A stretch of 64,000 nt of DNA from Zanthoxylum bungeanum (lineage: Eukaryota > Streptophyta > Magnoliopsida > Sapindales > Rutaceae): assembly GCA_019454045.1 (NCBI GenBank), contig SKCR01035581.1, forward strand, positions 124,001-188,000, written 5' to 3'. The first letter of the stretch is position 1; every line of letters starts with the position of its first letter. This document shows, piece after piece, positions 44,996-57,800 of the stretch. A program made the position numbers and the translations under genes. The notes under the pieces were generated by a model. The model saw only the letters and a list, made by a program, of their open reading frames with translations, ran no database searches and was not told where the DNA came from.

Positions 44996-46100
44996 TGGAT
45001 TTTTGATTCTGGTTGTGGTTCTCATATATGTACTGATGTGCAGGATCTGCAGAACAGCAGGACTCTGGCTTCAGGGGAGATTGATCTACGAGTTGGAAAC
45101 GGAACTCCTGTTGCTGTTTTGGCCGTGGGCACTTTTGTATTAGAACTGCCCTCGGGGCATGTACTTAAACTAAATGACTGTTATTATGTACCTAGTTTGA
45201 CTAGGAATATTATATCTGTATCTTTGTTAACCCGAAATGGGTACACTTTTGTATTTAGAAACACTGGGTGTTATTTATATAAAAATGATGCAGAAATATG
45301 CACTGCAGTTGCAAATAATGGTCTTTATATTTTGAATATAAATGAATCTCCTACATATAAATTAAAAAACAAAAGGTTTAAAAAGAGTGATCCAAATGAT
45401 GAAACTTATATGTGGCATTGTCGTCTGGGACACATTAACAAGACTCGCATATCCACACTTTCGAAGAGTGGGTACTTGGACGGATTTGATCCAAATTCAT
45501 ATGACGTCTGCGAATCTTGCTTATTAGGCAAAATGCCTAAATCACCTTTTAGCGGTAAAGGTGAACGTGCCACTGAACTGTTAGCCCTCGTTCATAGTGA
45601 CGTTTGTGGGCCCATGTCTAGCCAGGCTAGAGGTGGATATCGATACTTCGTAACCTTTACCGATGATGCATCACGTTACGGTTATGTGTATCTAATGACG
45701 CACAAGTCGGAAACTTTTGAGAAATTCAAAGAGTTTCGACACGAAGTTGAAAACACACAAAGAGCAAGAGTATTAAGACATTACGGTCGGACCGTGGTGG
45801 CGAATACTTAAGTAATGAGTTTCAAGATTACCTGAAAGAATATGGTATTCTTTCACAGTGGACTCCTCCTGGAACACCACAATTAAATGGTGTGTCCGAA
45901 CGGAGAAACCGTACCTTGTTGGACATGGTAAGGTCGTCGATGATGAGTCGCACTGAGCTGCCAATTTCCTTCTGGGGATATGCATTAAACAGTGCAGTTC
46001 TTATTTTGAATAAGGTTCCGTCAAAGTCTGTTGAACAGACACCATATGAGATATGGACAGGTAAGAAACCGGGTTTCTCATTCCTGAAGATTTGGGGTTG
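44985..46100 (+). pseudogene. Copia-1 protease and integrase
   Basis: A frame change near 44985-44995 leads into the aspartic protease, active site D-S-G with the D codon at 45005-45007. The GAG-pre-integrase zinc finger (H-C-x-L-G-H ... C-E-S-C) is at 45412-45530. The integrase core has its first aspartate in H-S-D-V-C-G-P (about 45595), second in S-D-R-G-G-E-Y (about 45785-45810) and the glutamate in S-E-R-R-N-R-T (about 45895). Between first and second aspartate the frame changes once (45760-45780), which ends the 45038-45811 frame with a premature stop. The open frame from 45892 covers the integrase end and runs on into RT. Confidence 0.9.
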
Positions 46101-48081
46101 CTGGGCATACGTTAAACGTTTGGAAGGTACCAAACTTGAACCCAAATCAGATAAATGCCTATTCGTTGGATATCCTAGGGAAACCAAAGGATATTACTTC
46201 TATCACCCACAAGAGAACAAAGTATTTGTTGCTCTACATGCGGTTTTCCTTGAGAAGGAATTCCTAAATGCAGTGTTTAGTGGGAAGAAAGTAGAACTCG
46301 ATGAAAGTCGTAGTGATACTGTTCTTGGCAATGAATTATCAACGGAACATGAACAGTCCATCTGGGATGAGACTGAACCACAATCTTCAAATACACAAGG
46401 ACCGCGTAGGTCGGAGAGAGTCAGGGTAATACCTGAGAGGTATGGATTCCTGATCTCACCTCATGTAGATATTAATCTTATTGAGGATAATGAACCGGCT
46501 ACGTATGAGGAAGCGATACAAGGTATCGAATCCGCTTTATGGCAAGAAGCCATGAAGGCCGAAATGGATTCCATGTATACCAACCAAGTTTGGGGACTGG
46601 TTGATGCACCAGAAGGCGTAAAGCCTATTGGATGCAAATGGGTCTTCAAGAAGAAGACTGACATGGATGGCAACGTACAAACGTACAAAGCTAGGCTTGT
46701 AGCGAAGGGATATCGTCAACGACTTGGAGTTGATTATGACGAAACCTTCTCACCCGTTGCCATGATTAAATCCATTCGGATAATGCTTGCAATAGCTGCA
46801 TATTACGATTATGAAATATGGCAGATGGACGTTAAAACCGCTTTCCTTAACGGAAACCTTTCGGAGGATGTTTATATGCAACAGCCTGACGGTTTTATCG
46901 CACCTAGACTTGCAAACAAGGTTTGTAAGTTAAATCGGTCCATTTATGGACTGAAGCAAGCATCGCGTCGTCGTGGAACCAGCGTTTTGATGAGATCATA
47001 AAAGAATATGATTTCATTCAAAACGAAGATGATCCTTGTGTATATAAGAAGGTTAGTGGGAGTGCACTGACTTTTATTGTCCTTTATGTCGACGATGTAT
47101 TGCTTATCGGCAATGACATTCCCATGTTAACGTCGGTGAAAGCTTGGCTTTCATTGAAATTCTCCATGAAAGATCTGGGAGGGGCAGCTTTTATTCTAGG
47201 AATAAAGATCTACCGGGATAGATCTAGAAAGCTACTTGGACTCTCCCAGAGTACATATATTGATAAAGTGTTGAAGAGATTCAACATGGATCAGTCCAAG
47301 AGGGGACTGTTACCAATATCACATGGCGTCTATCTATCTAGGGACATGTGTCCTAAAACACAAGATGAGAGAGACAACATGAGTCGGACTCCGTCGCCTC
47401 GGCAGTCGGGTCGATCGATCATGTATGCCATGATATGTACACGACCTGATGTGTCCCATGCTTTGAGCATGTGCAGTCGATATCAGGCCGATCCAGGTAA
47501 AGATCACTGGATGGCGGTTAAGAGTATCCTTAAGTATCTTAACAGAACTAAGGATGCTTTCTTAATCTATGGAGATGGAGAACTTGAGGTATCTGGGTAT
47601 ACCGATGCAAGTTTCCAAACCGACAGAGACGACTTTAAGTCGCAATCTGGGTACATATTTTGTTTGAATAACGGAGCAGTGAGCTGGAAATCTTCCAAGC
47701 AAGATACTGTTGCCGATTCAACAACTGAAGCAGAGTACATTGCAGCAGCTGAAGCAGCAAAAGAGGCAGTTTGGATCCGTAAATTCCTATTGGATTAGGA
47801 GAGTTAGGTTAGTTCCGTTAGCAGCTGAGCCCGTTCCATTGTATTGTGACAATAGCGGGGCTATAGCACAGGCTAAGGAACCAAGGTCTCATCAACGATC
47901 CAAACATGTTCTTCGACGATTCCATCTGATTCGAGAGATCATACATCGTGGCGATGTGAAGATCGAAAAGATCGCATCAGAGGATAATATTGCAGATCCG
48001 CTGACGAAGGCTATTCCTCGGGAAAAGTTTGAGCGACATGTACATAGTTCAGGTATTAGATGCTTGAGTGACTGGCTATAG
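46101..48081 (+). pseudogene. Copia-1 reverse transcriptase and RNase H
   Basis: The RVT_2-type RT begins with E-A-I-Q-G-x-E-S-A-L-W-Q-E-A-M (46510-46560). It holds the K-A-R-L-V-A-K-G box, the catalytic D in Q-M-D-V-K-T-A-F-L-N-G (about 46825) and Y-V-D-D at 47085-47096. A frame change at 46960-46975 (after I-Y-G-L-K-Q-A-S) lies between these. RNase H has D-A-S-F (47605), E-A-E-Y-I-A (47730), D-N-S-G-A-I (47850) and the final D-P-L-T-K-A (47995). Another frame change lies near 47795-47805. The stop at 48079-48081 is just before the polypurine tract. All catalytic residues are present. Confidence 0.92.
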
Positions 48082-48084
48082 GCC

Positions 48085-48094
48085 AAGTGGGAGA
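48085..48094 (+). promoter_or_regulatory. Polypurine tract, Copia-1
   Basis: AAGTGGGAGA followed by one T and the 3' LTR start. Confidence 0.88.
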
Positions 48095-48095
48095 T

Positions 48096-50058
48096 TGTTA
48101 GACAGTAATGACCCATAGCGTCACTATTTTGTAAATGATATTGTATTATTGTACAAAATTAACTATGTAGTAATGAAATTGCCTTTTACCGTTTTGTAAT
48201 TTATTTACTTTGATATATAAATGGTAAAAGTCCCTATGATTAATTCCGGATTGAGATGATATGAGACAGTATCAATCCATAAAGGTTTAATCATTAAATA
48301 TCCCTAGTCGTAGTATTATCGAGATTGGACATCGATAATGCGGAATAGACTAGTACTGCACTTGTGCGTGTTGTGAGGGCACAACATATAGTTCTCATAT
48401 ATTTGAGTATTGGATACTATGCAAGTGCGGTGCGGTAGGAGGTTGTGTTTTACCGATGGTACGGAAAACAGCTTCGCTCTGGATAGACCCCGCGGAATCC
48501 CATTGGTAGTATGTCTGCGTGTCTATGGGAGTCCGCTTCAGGGTAGGTGCATATGGTCTTAACCTGAGACTTGCATCGCTAGTACTTGCGACAATCGGTA
48601 GACTTTAGTTTTGGTCGTCCAGGGCTTTAACAGGTTCTGTGTACACCTCTTCTAGGTTTATCGGGAATCGTAGTGTATTGGGTGTGATGTCAAGACGGAA
48701 GTATCACTTCAGACATATGGAGATGATGATCGCGCAGGATACAGAACTAGTACTCTATAATGGTTGCAACCTCGAGGGATAATATGACAAGGTCAGGATT
48801 ATCCGATTCAAAGAGACTAGTTGCTTGATGTCCGATATATGTATCGTACGGGGCAGACACATCTCCAGCCCCAGGCCTTACATGTGATCATCCGATACTG
48901 GATCAGTATACACTATACTACGGTATACTACGCCTGTTATAGATTATATTCCAATAAGAATATTTCTGGAGAATTGGGTAGGCATGGCGTTTTGCTAGAG
49001 GCTAACCTTGTCTTGTAAATCGGTAAAAACGTAGTACTTGGTACGTACGTGTTCGGATAATCTGACGGCCGTATTTACTGCCAACATATCCAGAGATCTC
49101 TTGGGTCGCTTCCCGAAGATTCACCAATGACGTATGATTCAAACTCGATTAATCTTGGATTAATTACGAGGAGAGACTTTATCTTGGATAAAGTACTATA
49201 CATAGAGAGAGAACGATTAATTTGGAATTAATCGTAAAATTATTATATTGATATAATAATCGAAATTCGATTTCGACGCGAAATTAAAATTAGATTTTAA
49301 TTCGGGCAAACGAGTTAATTTAGAATTAATTCGTTAGCGACGTAAATAATAATTTCGCTAGGCGCAATTATTTATTTAATTCGATTTAATTAACGTCGCG
49401 ACGAAAGTTCGGTATTTCGGAAATATCGAACCCGAACGCGTGAGTACGCGTGGGCCCACTTTCATTTGGGTTGTGTGGGGCCCATATGACACATGTCATT
49501 TATATGCATTATTTAATTGTTAATACATTGCATGGTGATAGTGTACAATACACTCAATGGTTTTGCATGGAGTTTGAGTGTTTGACACTCTAAGCCATTG
49601 CATGATTTGTGTCATAAGTTTATTATTAATTTAATAAATATTATGGCATAAATATAAATTGATTTTTGTAACAAAAATCATAACACTCTCTCCTATTCTC
49701 TCATGACCGAAACTGTGAGCTCTCACAGCCCTCTCCACTTTTCTGTTTTTGTTGCAAAAACTTGAAGAATTTGTGTTGTTTGGAACATAAAATCACACAC
49801 AAGGCTAGCACCATCAAGGGATCATACAAAGGTGTTATGGGAAACTAATCTTAGAGCTTGGAAGGATCAAAAATTTTTTGGAGCTTCTCTTTTCTGTTTG
49901 GCCGAAACCCTCACTACACAAAGGAGAAAATTTTTGTTTCATCAACGCATCCGCATTCCGATCTTTGTGAGTATGATTCCGCCATACTTCAATATTGTTC
50001 ATTTTTATATGTTTTTGTTGCTCTTTTGATCTTGGGACATGGATTAGAATTTCCAACA
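48096..50058 (+). repeat. Copia-1 3' LTR
   Basis: 1963 bp, full length. Against the 5' LTR it shows many 1-3 bp indels (for example GGTGCGGT for GGT near 48430, loss of C near 48385, gain of T near 49155) and few substitutions. Confidence 0.95.
49147..49340 (+). other. Hairpin ladder in Copia-1 3' LTR
   Basis: Same series as in the 5' LTR. The first hairpin has the regular 3-nt loop here (ATTAATC-TTG-GATTAAT, about 49148). Confidence 0.88.
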
Positions 50059-50640
50059 TTTTCGTCATCTTAACTAGTTTTCTTTCTGGTTTTGTTGGCC
50101 GCGTCCACGCCCCATTAGCATGTGGCCTGTAAGGTGATGATTTGTGATTCCATATCCCATACTTCTGCAACATCGCCTTTATTTCTCCCTGAAATTGGAA
50201 TCCATTGTCCGTCACTATGTGGTGTGGAATTCCATATCGACATACTATATTACGGGATATGAACTTGGCCATCTGTTTCATCATAAAATTATGGAATGAC
50301 TCGGCTTCCAGCCATTTCAAAAAATAATCTACCGCCACTACTATGAAGCGGTGTCCATTTGATGCATGTAGCCTGATTTCTCCAATCATGTCAATACCTC
50401 ATGATGAGAAAGGCCATGGTTCTGAAAGTTTGTGTAATTTCGTAAGCAATAGATGGTTCAAGTTGATGTGTGCCTGGCAATAAGGACAGTGCTTCACCAG
50501 TTTTGCGCAGTCAGATTCCATGGTCAACCAGTAAAATCCATGTCTCACTATCTTGCGAGACAAATTCAATCCATTCATGTGCGGTCCACATACTCCAGCG
50601 TGCACCTCTTCCATCACCTTCTGATCCTCTTATTTTCTTA
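50059..50640 (-). pseudogene. Gypsy-2 integrase, zinc finger and catalytic core
   Basis: Minus strand. The H2C2 zinc finger at 50617-50440 reads H-A-G-V-C-G-P-H-M-N-G, then C-P-Y-C-Q (final cysteines present). The core follows: V-A-V-D-Y-F-L-K-W-L-E-A at 50335-50300 and the second aspartate in V-T-D-N-G (about 50205). The S-P-Y-R-P-H-A-N-G segment stands before the expected catalytic glutamate. Near 50113 one base appears lost, and the codon where Glu is expected reads Asp in the restored phase, so the core looks inactive. It is cut at 50059 by Copia-1; the rest is at 39943-39442. Confidence 0.85.
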
Positions 50641-50699
50641 AACATTTCAGCTGGACGCCGTTGGCTTGTCTCTTGTACAGCTCTCCCCTCAAACTCACA

Positions 50700-51285
50700 T
50701 ACTAGGAAGCCAATTTCTGAATGGATATTCTGTCTTTCTTGCCGGATCCTTCTGGGAATTCCCCACGTTCTAGATACTGTAGAATTTCGTAGTAACACGG
50801 CTTCCCATCGTCGACTTCTACATCGAAGATTATCCCTATCTCATAATTGGGTCTGCTAGCTGTTGTTAGCACAAGGGGTCTCATTACCAGTTTTTCTGAG
50901 TTTTCCCAAGTTGCAGCTAGGGTGGCTAGTGCGTCCGCCATTTTATTCTCTTCTCGTGGCATGTGCTGGAATTTACATTCGGGGATAGCCCATGCCAACT
51001 TCATGAGATGGAGTAGGTAGGGTCTCAACTGGTCTTCCTTCAATTCCCATTCCCCTCGCATCTGTCCAACTACCAACATCGAGTCTCCATAAATTTCTAC
51101 GTCCCTAGCTCCTAGGGCTATTAGTGCTTTCAGTCCAAAGGCACATGCTTCATATTCGTCCATGTTGTTGGTTACTCCGAACTTCAACCTTTTGGCCATA
51201 GGTAGGGTTTCTCCTTTGGGGGTTACTATCACAATTCCTATTCCAGCTCCTTTGTAATTCACCGCCCCATCGAAATACATTTTCC
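50700..51285 (-). pseudogene. Gypsy-2 second RNase H domain
   Basis: An open frame of 192 codons on the minus strand with the archaeal-type RNase H found in TAT-group elements. It has Y-F-D-G-A (first acidic residue), the N-N-x-x-E-Y-E-A box, Y-G-D-S-x-L-V-V-x-Q, and the terminal N-K-M-A-D-A-L-A with its acidic residue. It follows the gypsy RNase H at 51552-51880. Two RNase H domains in tandem identify Gypsy-2 as TAT lineage. This is the best preserved domain of the element. Confidence 0.88.
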
Positions 51286-51551
51286 ACCCCTAGACCGTTA
51301 TAGCCTGAACCTCCTTATCCGGGAATTCGAACTTATACTGATCTCCTTCTATAGGTTGTAAAGCCAAGAATTCCGCAATGGCTCGTCCTTTGATTACCTT
51401 AAAGGTGAGGTATTCTATATCAAAACTCCGTCAGCAACACCAACCATCTGCCCAACTTCCCTACCAGTGAGTGTACTGACTACAAATACTTTAGGGGATT
51501 CTCATTTGCTACCACTTGTATCTTAAAGGATTGGAAGTAATGACGAAACTG
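51286..51551 (-). pseudogene. Gypsy-2 linker between RNase H domains, degenerate
   Basis: Minus-strand sequence joining the two RNase H domains. It contains stops and frame slips but keeps some expected residues (for example near 51300-51400). Confidence 0.6.
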
Positions 51552-51893
51552 TCAGGAAGCCCATATCAATGTCAAACAGATCTTTTCCACCTCTTGATAG
51601 CGGGCTTCATACGGAAGTATCTTCTTACTGAGGTAGTAGACTGCATGTTCCACCCCTATCCCATCTGCATGTACCATCATCGCCCTCAGCGCTTCAAGTT
51701 CTATGGCCAAATACAACACCAAGGGTTTGCCCGGCCTTAGAGGTTTCAGGAAGGGCGGTTTAACTAAGTATTCTTTGATTTTGTCAAAAGTTTCTTGACA
51801 TTGCCTATTCCACTCCACAAGCTAGTCCTTCCTCAATAGCTTGAAGATGGGCTCACATACTACTGTTAGCTTGGCAATGAATCTGCTGATATA
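51552..51893 (-). pseudogene. Gypsy-2 first RNase H domain (gypsy type)
   Basis: Minus strand: W-x-x-Q-C-Q-E-T-F-D-K-I-K-E-Y-L at the start, then L-V-L-Y-L-A and the Y-Y-L-S-K-K segment with Y-x-E-V-E-K. A stop or frame slip near 51825-51890 separates it from RT. The E-L-E-A-L-R-A segment replaces the usual small-residue motif, so activity is doubtful. Confidence 0.8.
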
Positions 51894-52747
51894 CTAAAAT
51901 TTCCTAAGAAAAGCTCTAACTTCCTTTTCTGTCTTCGGTGCAGGAATATCAGTAAGTACCTTGATCTTTTCAGGGTCCACTTCTATCCCTCTTATTCCTA
52001 CCGTATGCCCCAACAACTTTCTGGATGTTACCCCAAACACACACTTCTTGGGATTGAGTCGGAGGTTGTACTTATAGACCATTTGAAGGAATTTCTCCAG
52101 TGTTTCTATTTGTCCGGCCCTATCTCTGATTTAACCATCATGTTATCAACGTATACCTCAATCTCCTTATGCATCAAGTCGTGGAATAATATAGTGGCCA
52201 TTCATTGATAAGTGGCTCCCGCATTCTTAAGTCCAAATGGCATCACCTTGTAACAATATGTATCCCACTCAGTGACGAAGGCAGTCTTATGCTTGTCTTC
52301 TTCGGCCATGAATACCTGATTATATCCTGAGAATCCATCCGTGAATGAGTACATAGCAGATAAAGTCGCGCTATCAACTAACATATTTATATGGGGTAGG
52401 GGAAAATCATCATTTGGGCAAGCTTTGTTGAGGTCCTTATAATCCACGCACATTCTGACCTTTCCATACTTCTTCGGTACCGGAACAATATTGGCTAACC
52501 ACTCGGGGTACTTCACCACCTCTAAGAACCCCATATCTATCTGCTTATTGACTTCTTCCCTAACCCTTTAGGCCCATTCTGGCCTCATTCTTCGGAGCTT
52601 CTGTTTTACTGGCCTCATGTTCGGATAAGTTGGTATCATGGGCTGGGAAATACCCATGTCCACTTCTGGCATGTCTTCATAGGACCAGGCGAATACTTTT
52701 ACATATTTTATTAATATTCTCTCTAATTCTTTCCGCTCATCAGAGGT
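51894..52747 (-). pseudogene. Gypsy-2 reverse transcriptase
   Basis: Minus strand. From 52747: F-A-W-S-Y-E-D-M-P (the TAT-typical entry), V-K-Q-K-L-R-R-M-R-P, V-P-K-K-x-G-K-V-R-M-C-V-D-Y, the catalytic aspartate region S-F-T-D-G-F-S-G-Y-N-Q, and M-P-F-G-L-K-N-A-G-A-T-Y-Q. The YxDD box at 52142-52153 reads Y-V-D-N, the second catalytic aspartate being replaced by Asn (codon AAC at 52142-52144). Stops lie near 52565 and 52200. Two independent defects make the enzyme dead. Confidence 0.88.
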
Positions 52748-52752
52748 AACCT

Positions 52753-54847
52753 TGTTGAGTTTCAATCAAGTCCCAAGATCATAAATCATGCATAAAAACG
52801 AGTTGAATACACATCAAAGGAGGTGCGGAATTCATACTCACATTGATGGGTTTTGATGAAATGAAGAATACAAGCCTTCAAGCTCCCTCCATCAGCTCGC
52901 CCAAGGCTTCTCCTTGCTGTGGACTGCTCGGTTTTGGTGGTGGTGGTCTCCTCCATGTTCGGCCATTGAACACTCCATTGAAGCTCCAAGCTTCAAGCTT
53001 TCCAAGCTCACAAATTCGTTTCCCTATCACCATAATATAACCCATGTGTGTGCTAGCACTCTTGTTTTGCAACAAAACACTCTCACTTGCTTCTCTTTCA
53101 ATTCGGCAGTGACCAAAATGAAGAAGAAGATGAAATGGCTCTAAGCCGTGAATGAGAGGGAGAAGAAAAGAGGGAAAACGTGAATGGAGAGAGAGAGAAA
53201 AGGTAAATGGTTTTACATATATATTTATTTTATTATCCAAAATAAAATCAAATACAAAAAGCATTTACATTTACCAAGTACAAAAGTCAAAAAGCAAAAA
53301 GCCTATTAATGCTTTTCCAACAACCATTTACTATTCACATCAAGTCACTTTAATAAAGTGACATGTCATGTCACATCACTCAAAATGACAAGTGATTTGA
53401 TGATTGATGCGACTAGCGATATGACGCACGATTTGACTTGCGTGCCGCACTCGAATTCGAAATGCGAATGCGCTCGCAAATAATCCCGGGCTCGGGTTCG
53501 CTAATTCCAAATTAACGAATTTTCCGTTGCGTCGTAATTAAATGATTACGCCTAGCGAAATCACTATTTACGTCGCTAACGAATTAATTCTAAATTAATT
53601 CGTTCGCCCGAATTAAAATCTAATTTTAATTCCGCGTCGAAATCCAATTTCTTATAATATATCGAATATATTATTTTATCGATTAATTCCAAATTAATCG
53701 TTCTCTCTCTTTAATTAATATTTTATCCCAGATAAAATATCTCCGCAATTAATCCCAGATTAATTCTCTCTCTCTTCTAATTAATCCTAGATTAATTAAA
53801 GTGCGAGTTATACATCATCGGTGAATCTTCAGGAAGCGACCCATGAGATCTCCGGATATGTTGGCAGTAAATACGGTCGTCGGATTATCCGAACACGTAA
53901 GCACCTCGTACTACGTTTATACCGATTTACAAGACAAGGTTGGCTTCTAGCAAAGCGCCATGCCTACCCAATTCTCCAGAAATTTTTACAGGAATATATA
54001 GATCTGTATCAAGCGTAGTATACCGTAGTATTGTGTATATCGGCCCAGTATCGGATAGTCACGTGCTAGGCCTGGGGCTGGATTGTGTCTGCCCCGTACG
54101 AAGCACATGTCGGATGTCTGGTAACTAGTCTCTATAATCGGATATACATGACCTTGTCATAATAGCCCGATGGCCGCGCAGCACTTAAGAGCACTAATAC
54201 CGTATCCTGCGTGACATCATCTCCAATATGACTGAAGTGATACTTCCGTCTTGACATCACACCCAATACACTACGACTCTCTGATAAACCCAGAAGTGGA
54301 GTACGCGCAGAACCGGTTAAAGCCCTGCACCACCAAGACCAAAGTCTATCGATTATCGTAAGTATTAGCGATGTAAGTCTCAGGTTAAGACCATACACAC
54401 CTACCCTGATTTCGGCCTCCCATAGACACATTTCATAATACCAATGGGATTCCGAGGGGTCTATCCAGAGCGAAGCTGTTCCCGTACCATCGGTGAAACA
54501 CGACCTCCTATCGCACTTGCATAAGTATCCAATACTTATATATATGAGAACTATGCCTTTGTGCCCTCACAACGTACACAAGTGCAATACTAGCCTATTC
54601 CGCATTATCGATGTCCAGTCTCGATAATACTCCGGCTAGGGATATTTAATGATTAATCCTTCGTGGACTGATACTGTCTCATATCATCTCAATCCAGGAA
54701 CTAATCATATGGACCTCTCTTCATTTATACATCTATGGTGATCTAATCACAAATGATGAGAGTGCAATTTCCTTGTCACATAGTTAATTTGTACAACAAC
54801 ACCGTGATCTGTACAAATAGTGACGCTATGGGTCATATTATCCAACA
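52753..54847 (-). repeat. Copia-2 3' LTR
   Basis: 2095 bp on the minus strand, TGTTGGATAATATGACCC (right end) to AACTCAACA (left end). Full length. ORFs such as 52843-53264 recur in the other LTR (58943-59211) and are not genes. Confidence 0.9.
53580..53797 (-). other. Hairpin ladder in Copia-2 3' LTR
   Basis: Seven inverted repeats without a mismatch: 53580-53602 (plus-strand loop CTA), 53611-53631 (CTA), 53654-53674 (CGA), 53680-53700 (CCA), 53718-53740 (CCA), 53747-53765 (CCA), 53779-53797 (CTA). On the LTR strand the loops are TAG, TAG, TCG, TGG, TGG, TGG, TAG. Confidence 0.93.
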
Positions 54848-54858
54848 ATCTCCCACTT
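54848..54858 (-). promoter_or_regulatory. Polypurine tract, Copia-2
   Basis: AAGTGGGAGAT on the minus strand next to the LTR start, identical to Copia-1 and Copia-3. Confidence 0.88.
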
Positions 54859-57800
54859 GGCACATAGCCAGTCACTCGAGTGTCTAACACCCGAACTATG
54901 TACGGTTCGCTCAAATTGCTGAGAAAAGATTTTCGTCAGCGGATTTGCTTAATTATCGTCTGACGCGATTTACACGATCATCACATCGCCACGATGTATG
55001 ATCCGAACGAATCAGATGATATAGAAGTATATATCTGGATCGTCGATGAGACCTTTAATTCCTTAGCCTGTGCTGACGCCTAGCTCAGCTGCTAAAAGAA
55101 CTATATCTAATCTAATTAGATTTATTATCGATCCAAATGGCTTCTATTGCTGCCTCAGCTGCAGCAATAATCTGCATTTTTCGTTAATTCGGCAACAGTT
55201 ATCTTGCTCGGAATATTTCCAGCTTACTGTCCTGTTATTCAAACTTTATAGTACCGCAGTATTTATCGTTTGGAAACTTGCAGCAGTGATCCTAGTCACT
55301 TCAAGTTCTCCTACTCATAATTTAAGACAGCATATTTAGTTCTCTAAGATACTAATAGATGTCATTAACTTCAATCCAATGACTATCACTTGGATTGTCC
55401 TGATTGTGACTCCATATGCTCAAAGCGTATGAGACACCATATCGAGTACATTTTAAATGTACAATTTCCCAGAGAGTGTTAACAACTCCAAATCTATCCC
55501 AGTAGATCTTTATTCCTTGAATAAAGGTTGTTAAAAGCCAAGCTTTCACCGATTGCTTTATGGGAATTTCATTGTCAGTGCCCTCCCACTAACCTCCTTA
55601 TATACACAAGAATTATTTCGGTTTGAGTCAAATCATAAACTATTATGATTATTTCAAAACGTCAATTCCAAGAACCTTATGCTTGCTTCAATCCAAACAT
55701 GGATGGATCGAATAACCCGCAAACCTTATTTGTCGGTTATACAAAATCGTCAGGATGTTGTAAGCATCCTCCAAAAGGTTTCTTTTCAGGAAAGCGATTT
55801 TGATTTGCAACTGACACATTTCATAAATGAAATATGCAGTTACAACAAGTATCTTCAAAATGGATTTACCATGGCAACAGGTAAAAGGTTGAACCGTTAT
55901 TAACACAATGTTGATAACGATACCTTTCCGTCAAAAGCCCGGCTTTGTACGTTGGTATGTTGCCATTCATGTATGTCTTCCTTGAAGACGTTTAATGTAC
56001 CAATAGGCACAATGCCTTGTGGTACAACAACTAGTATCCAAAATAGTTGTTATACATGGAATCCATTTCGGATTCATGGCACTTTGCCATAATAGGGAGT
56101 CGATACCTCGTATCACTTCCTCAAAACGTAGTCGGCGGATATACCTTCATAAGATTGACATCTTTATGAGGTTAGATCAGAAACCCATACCCTAGGTCGT
56201 TTTCTGACTCTATCCGATCTACGAGTTTCTTGTGTATTTGAAGATTAATGGTATAGATTCATCATAGATGAACTATTTGTGTTCCATTAAGGACTTCGTG
56301 CCTTGAACAGTATTACTTCGATTTTCATCGAGTATCACTATCCTCCCACTGATCACTGCATATCGGTATTCCTCTCAGGAAAAACCGTATGGTGAGCAAC
56401 AATCACATTGTTCTCATGTGAGATTACAAGTACTATAGTTAAGGTTTCCCTTAGGATAACCAATATTGGCACTTATCCAATTTGGGTCCTTAGTTTGGTA
56501 TCATCCAAACGTTATGCCTGGCATACCCAAATTGTCAGGAATGAGAACCCGGTTTCTTCCCGTTCATATCTAATATGTAATCTGTCAAACAGATTATTAT
56601 GGAACCTTATTCTAAATAAGTTATTGCACTGTTAAAACTTATCCGTTGAAGGAAATGGTAGCTCAGAGCGACTCATGATTAGCCTTATCATGTCTAACAT
56701 GATTCGGTTAATCCGTTCGGACACACCGTCACTTGACGTGTTCCGAGAGGAGTCCTCATTTGAAAGAATACTATACTCTTTCAAGTATATAAGAAACTTA
56801 TTGCTTAAGTATTTTCCATTACGGTCTTACCGTGACGGTATAATACTATAGCCGATCTGTTTGTCTATTTCGTGTCGAAACTCTAAAAGTTTCTGATTTG
56901 TGTTCTTCAAAAGAAACACATAACCATAACGTGATGCCACATCCGTTAAGGTCACGAAATATTCATGTTCACATCTAGCCTAGCTAGATATGGGCCCACT
57001 TACTTCACCATAAATAGGGCTAACAGGTCGGTGCCCTTATACTATTACCAAGTAAATAGTATTTTAGGTACTTTACCTAATAAACTAGATTCGCAGACCT
57101 TATTTGAATAGTCAAATCAGTCCTAGTACCCACTCTTCAAAAGTGTGGATATACGAGTCTCGTAAATTGTGTCCTAGACAACAATGCCACAAATAAGTCT
57201 CTATTGATCAAATCAATTGAGCCATTTATTTGTCATTTTATATGTTTGAGATTTTATTTATATTCAAAATATAAATTCTGTTATTTACATCTAATGTATT
57301 TATCTCAGTATCATCTTATATAATAAAACACTTAGTGTTCTATAATATAAAGGTTTTATCCGCAACGGATTAAACACTGATATAGAGATAATGTCTCTAG
57401 TCAAACTAGTTACATTATAACAGTTCCTAATTTAAGTACACACCGAAGGGTAGTTCCTAAACTTAGGTATCTACGGTCGAAACAGCGACTTTTGTCCCGT
57501 TTCCGATTCGCAGAGAAATCTCAGCTTGAAGTCAGTATCCAGCTCATAGCGAATTCTGAACATCAATACATATGTTTTATGTACCACACTAAGTATTTAA
57601 AATCCAATTTCAATACTAGTAGTGAACATAACTTTGACAAATATTTTAAAGTTAGAGCCTCGCCTTTGCTTTAATTCCTTCGTGTCTTCCATATCCAATG
57701 GTAGTCACTTTGGGATATGTCAAATATCCTTTTCAATATTTCAGAAACCTTAGGCCAGCCTTGGGTTTTTAGAATATCGAAGCGATGTGCACCTCGTGCT

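Larger units (their letters stand above)
39944..50058 (+). mobile_element. Copia-1, near-complete copia element, TSD TTTTC
   Basis: 10.1 kb with two full LTRs, a PBS, all gag-pol domains and a polypurine tract, flanked by perfect TTTTC duplications (39939-39943 and 50059-50063). It is inserted in the integrase of Gypsy-2, in opposite orientation. The two LTRs are nearly the same and differ mainly by 1-3 bp indels, so it is the youngest complete element here. Gag-pol is spread over three frames with five frame changes and would not be translated as one polyprotein as written. Confidence 0.95.

Noticed and set aside
44107..48081. Endogenous pararetrovirus as the source of the RT
   Set aside because: Domain order protease-integrase-RT-RNase H, LTRs with target duplications and a tRNA-iMet PBS are those of Ty1/copia.
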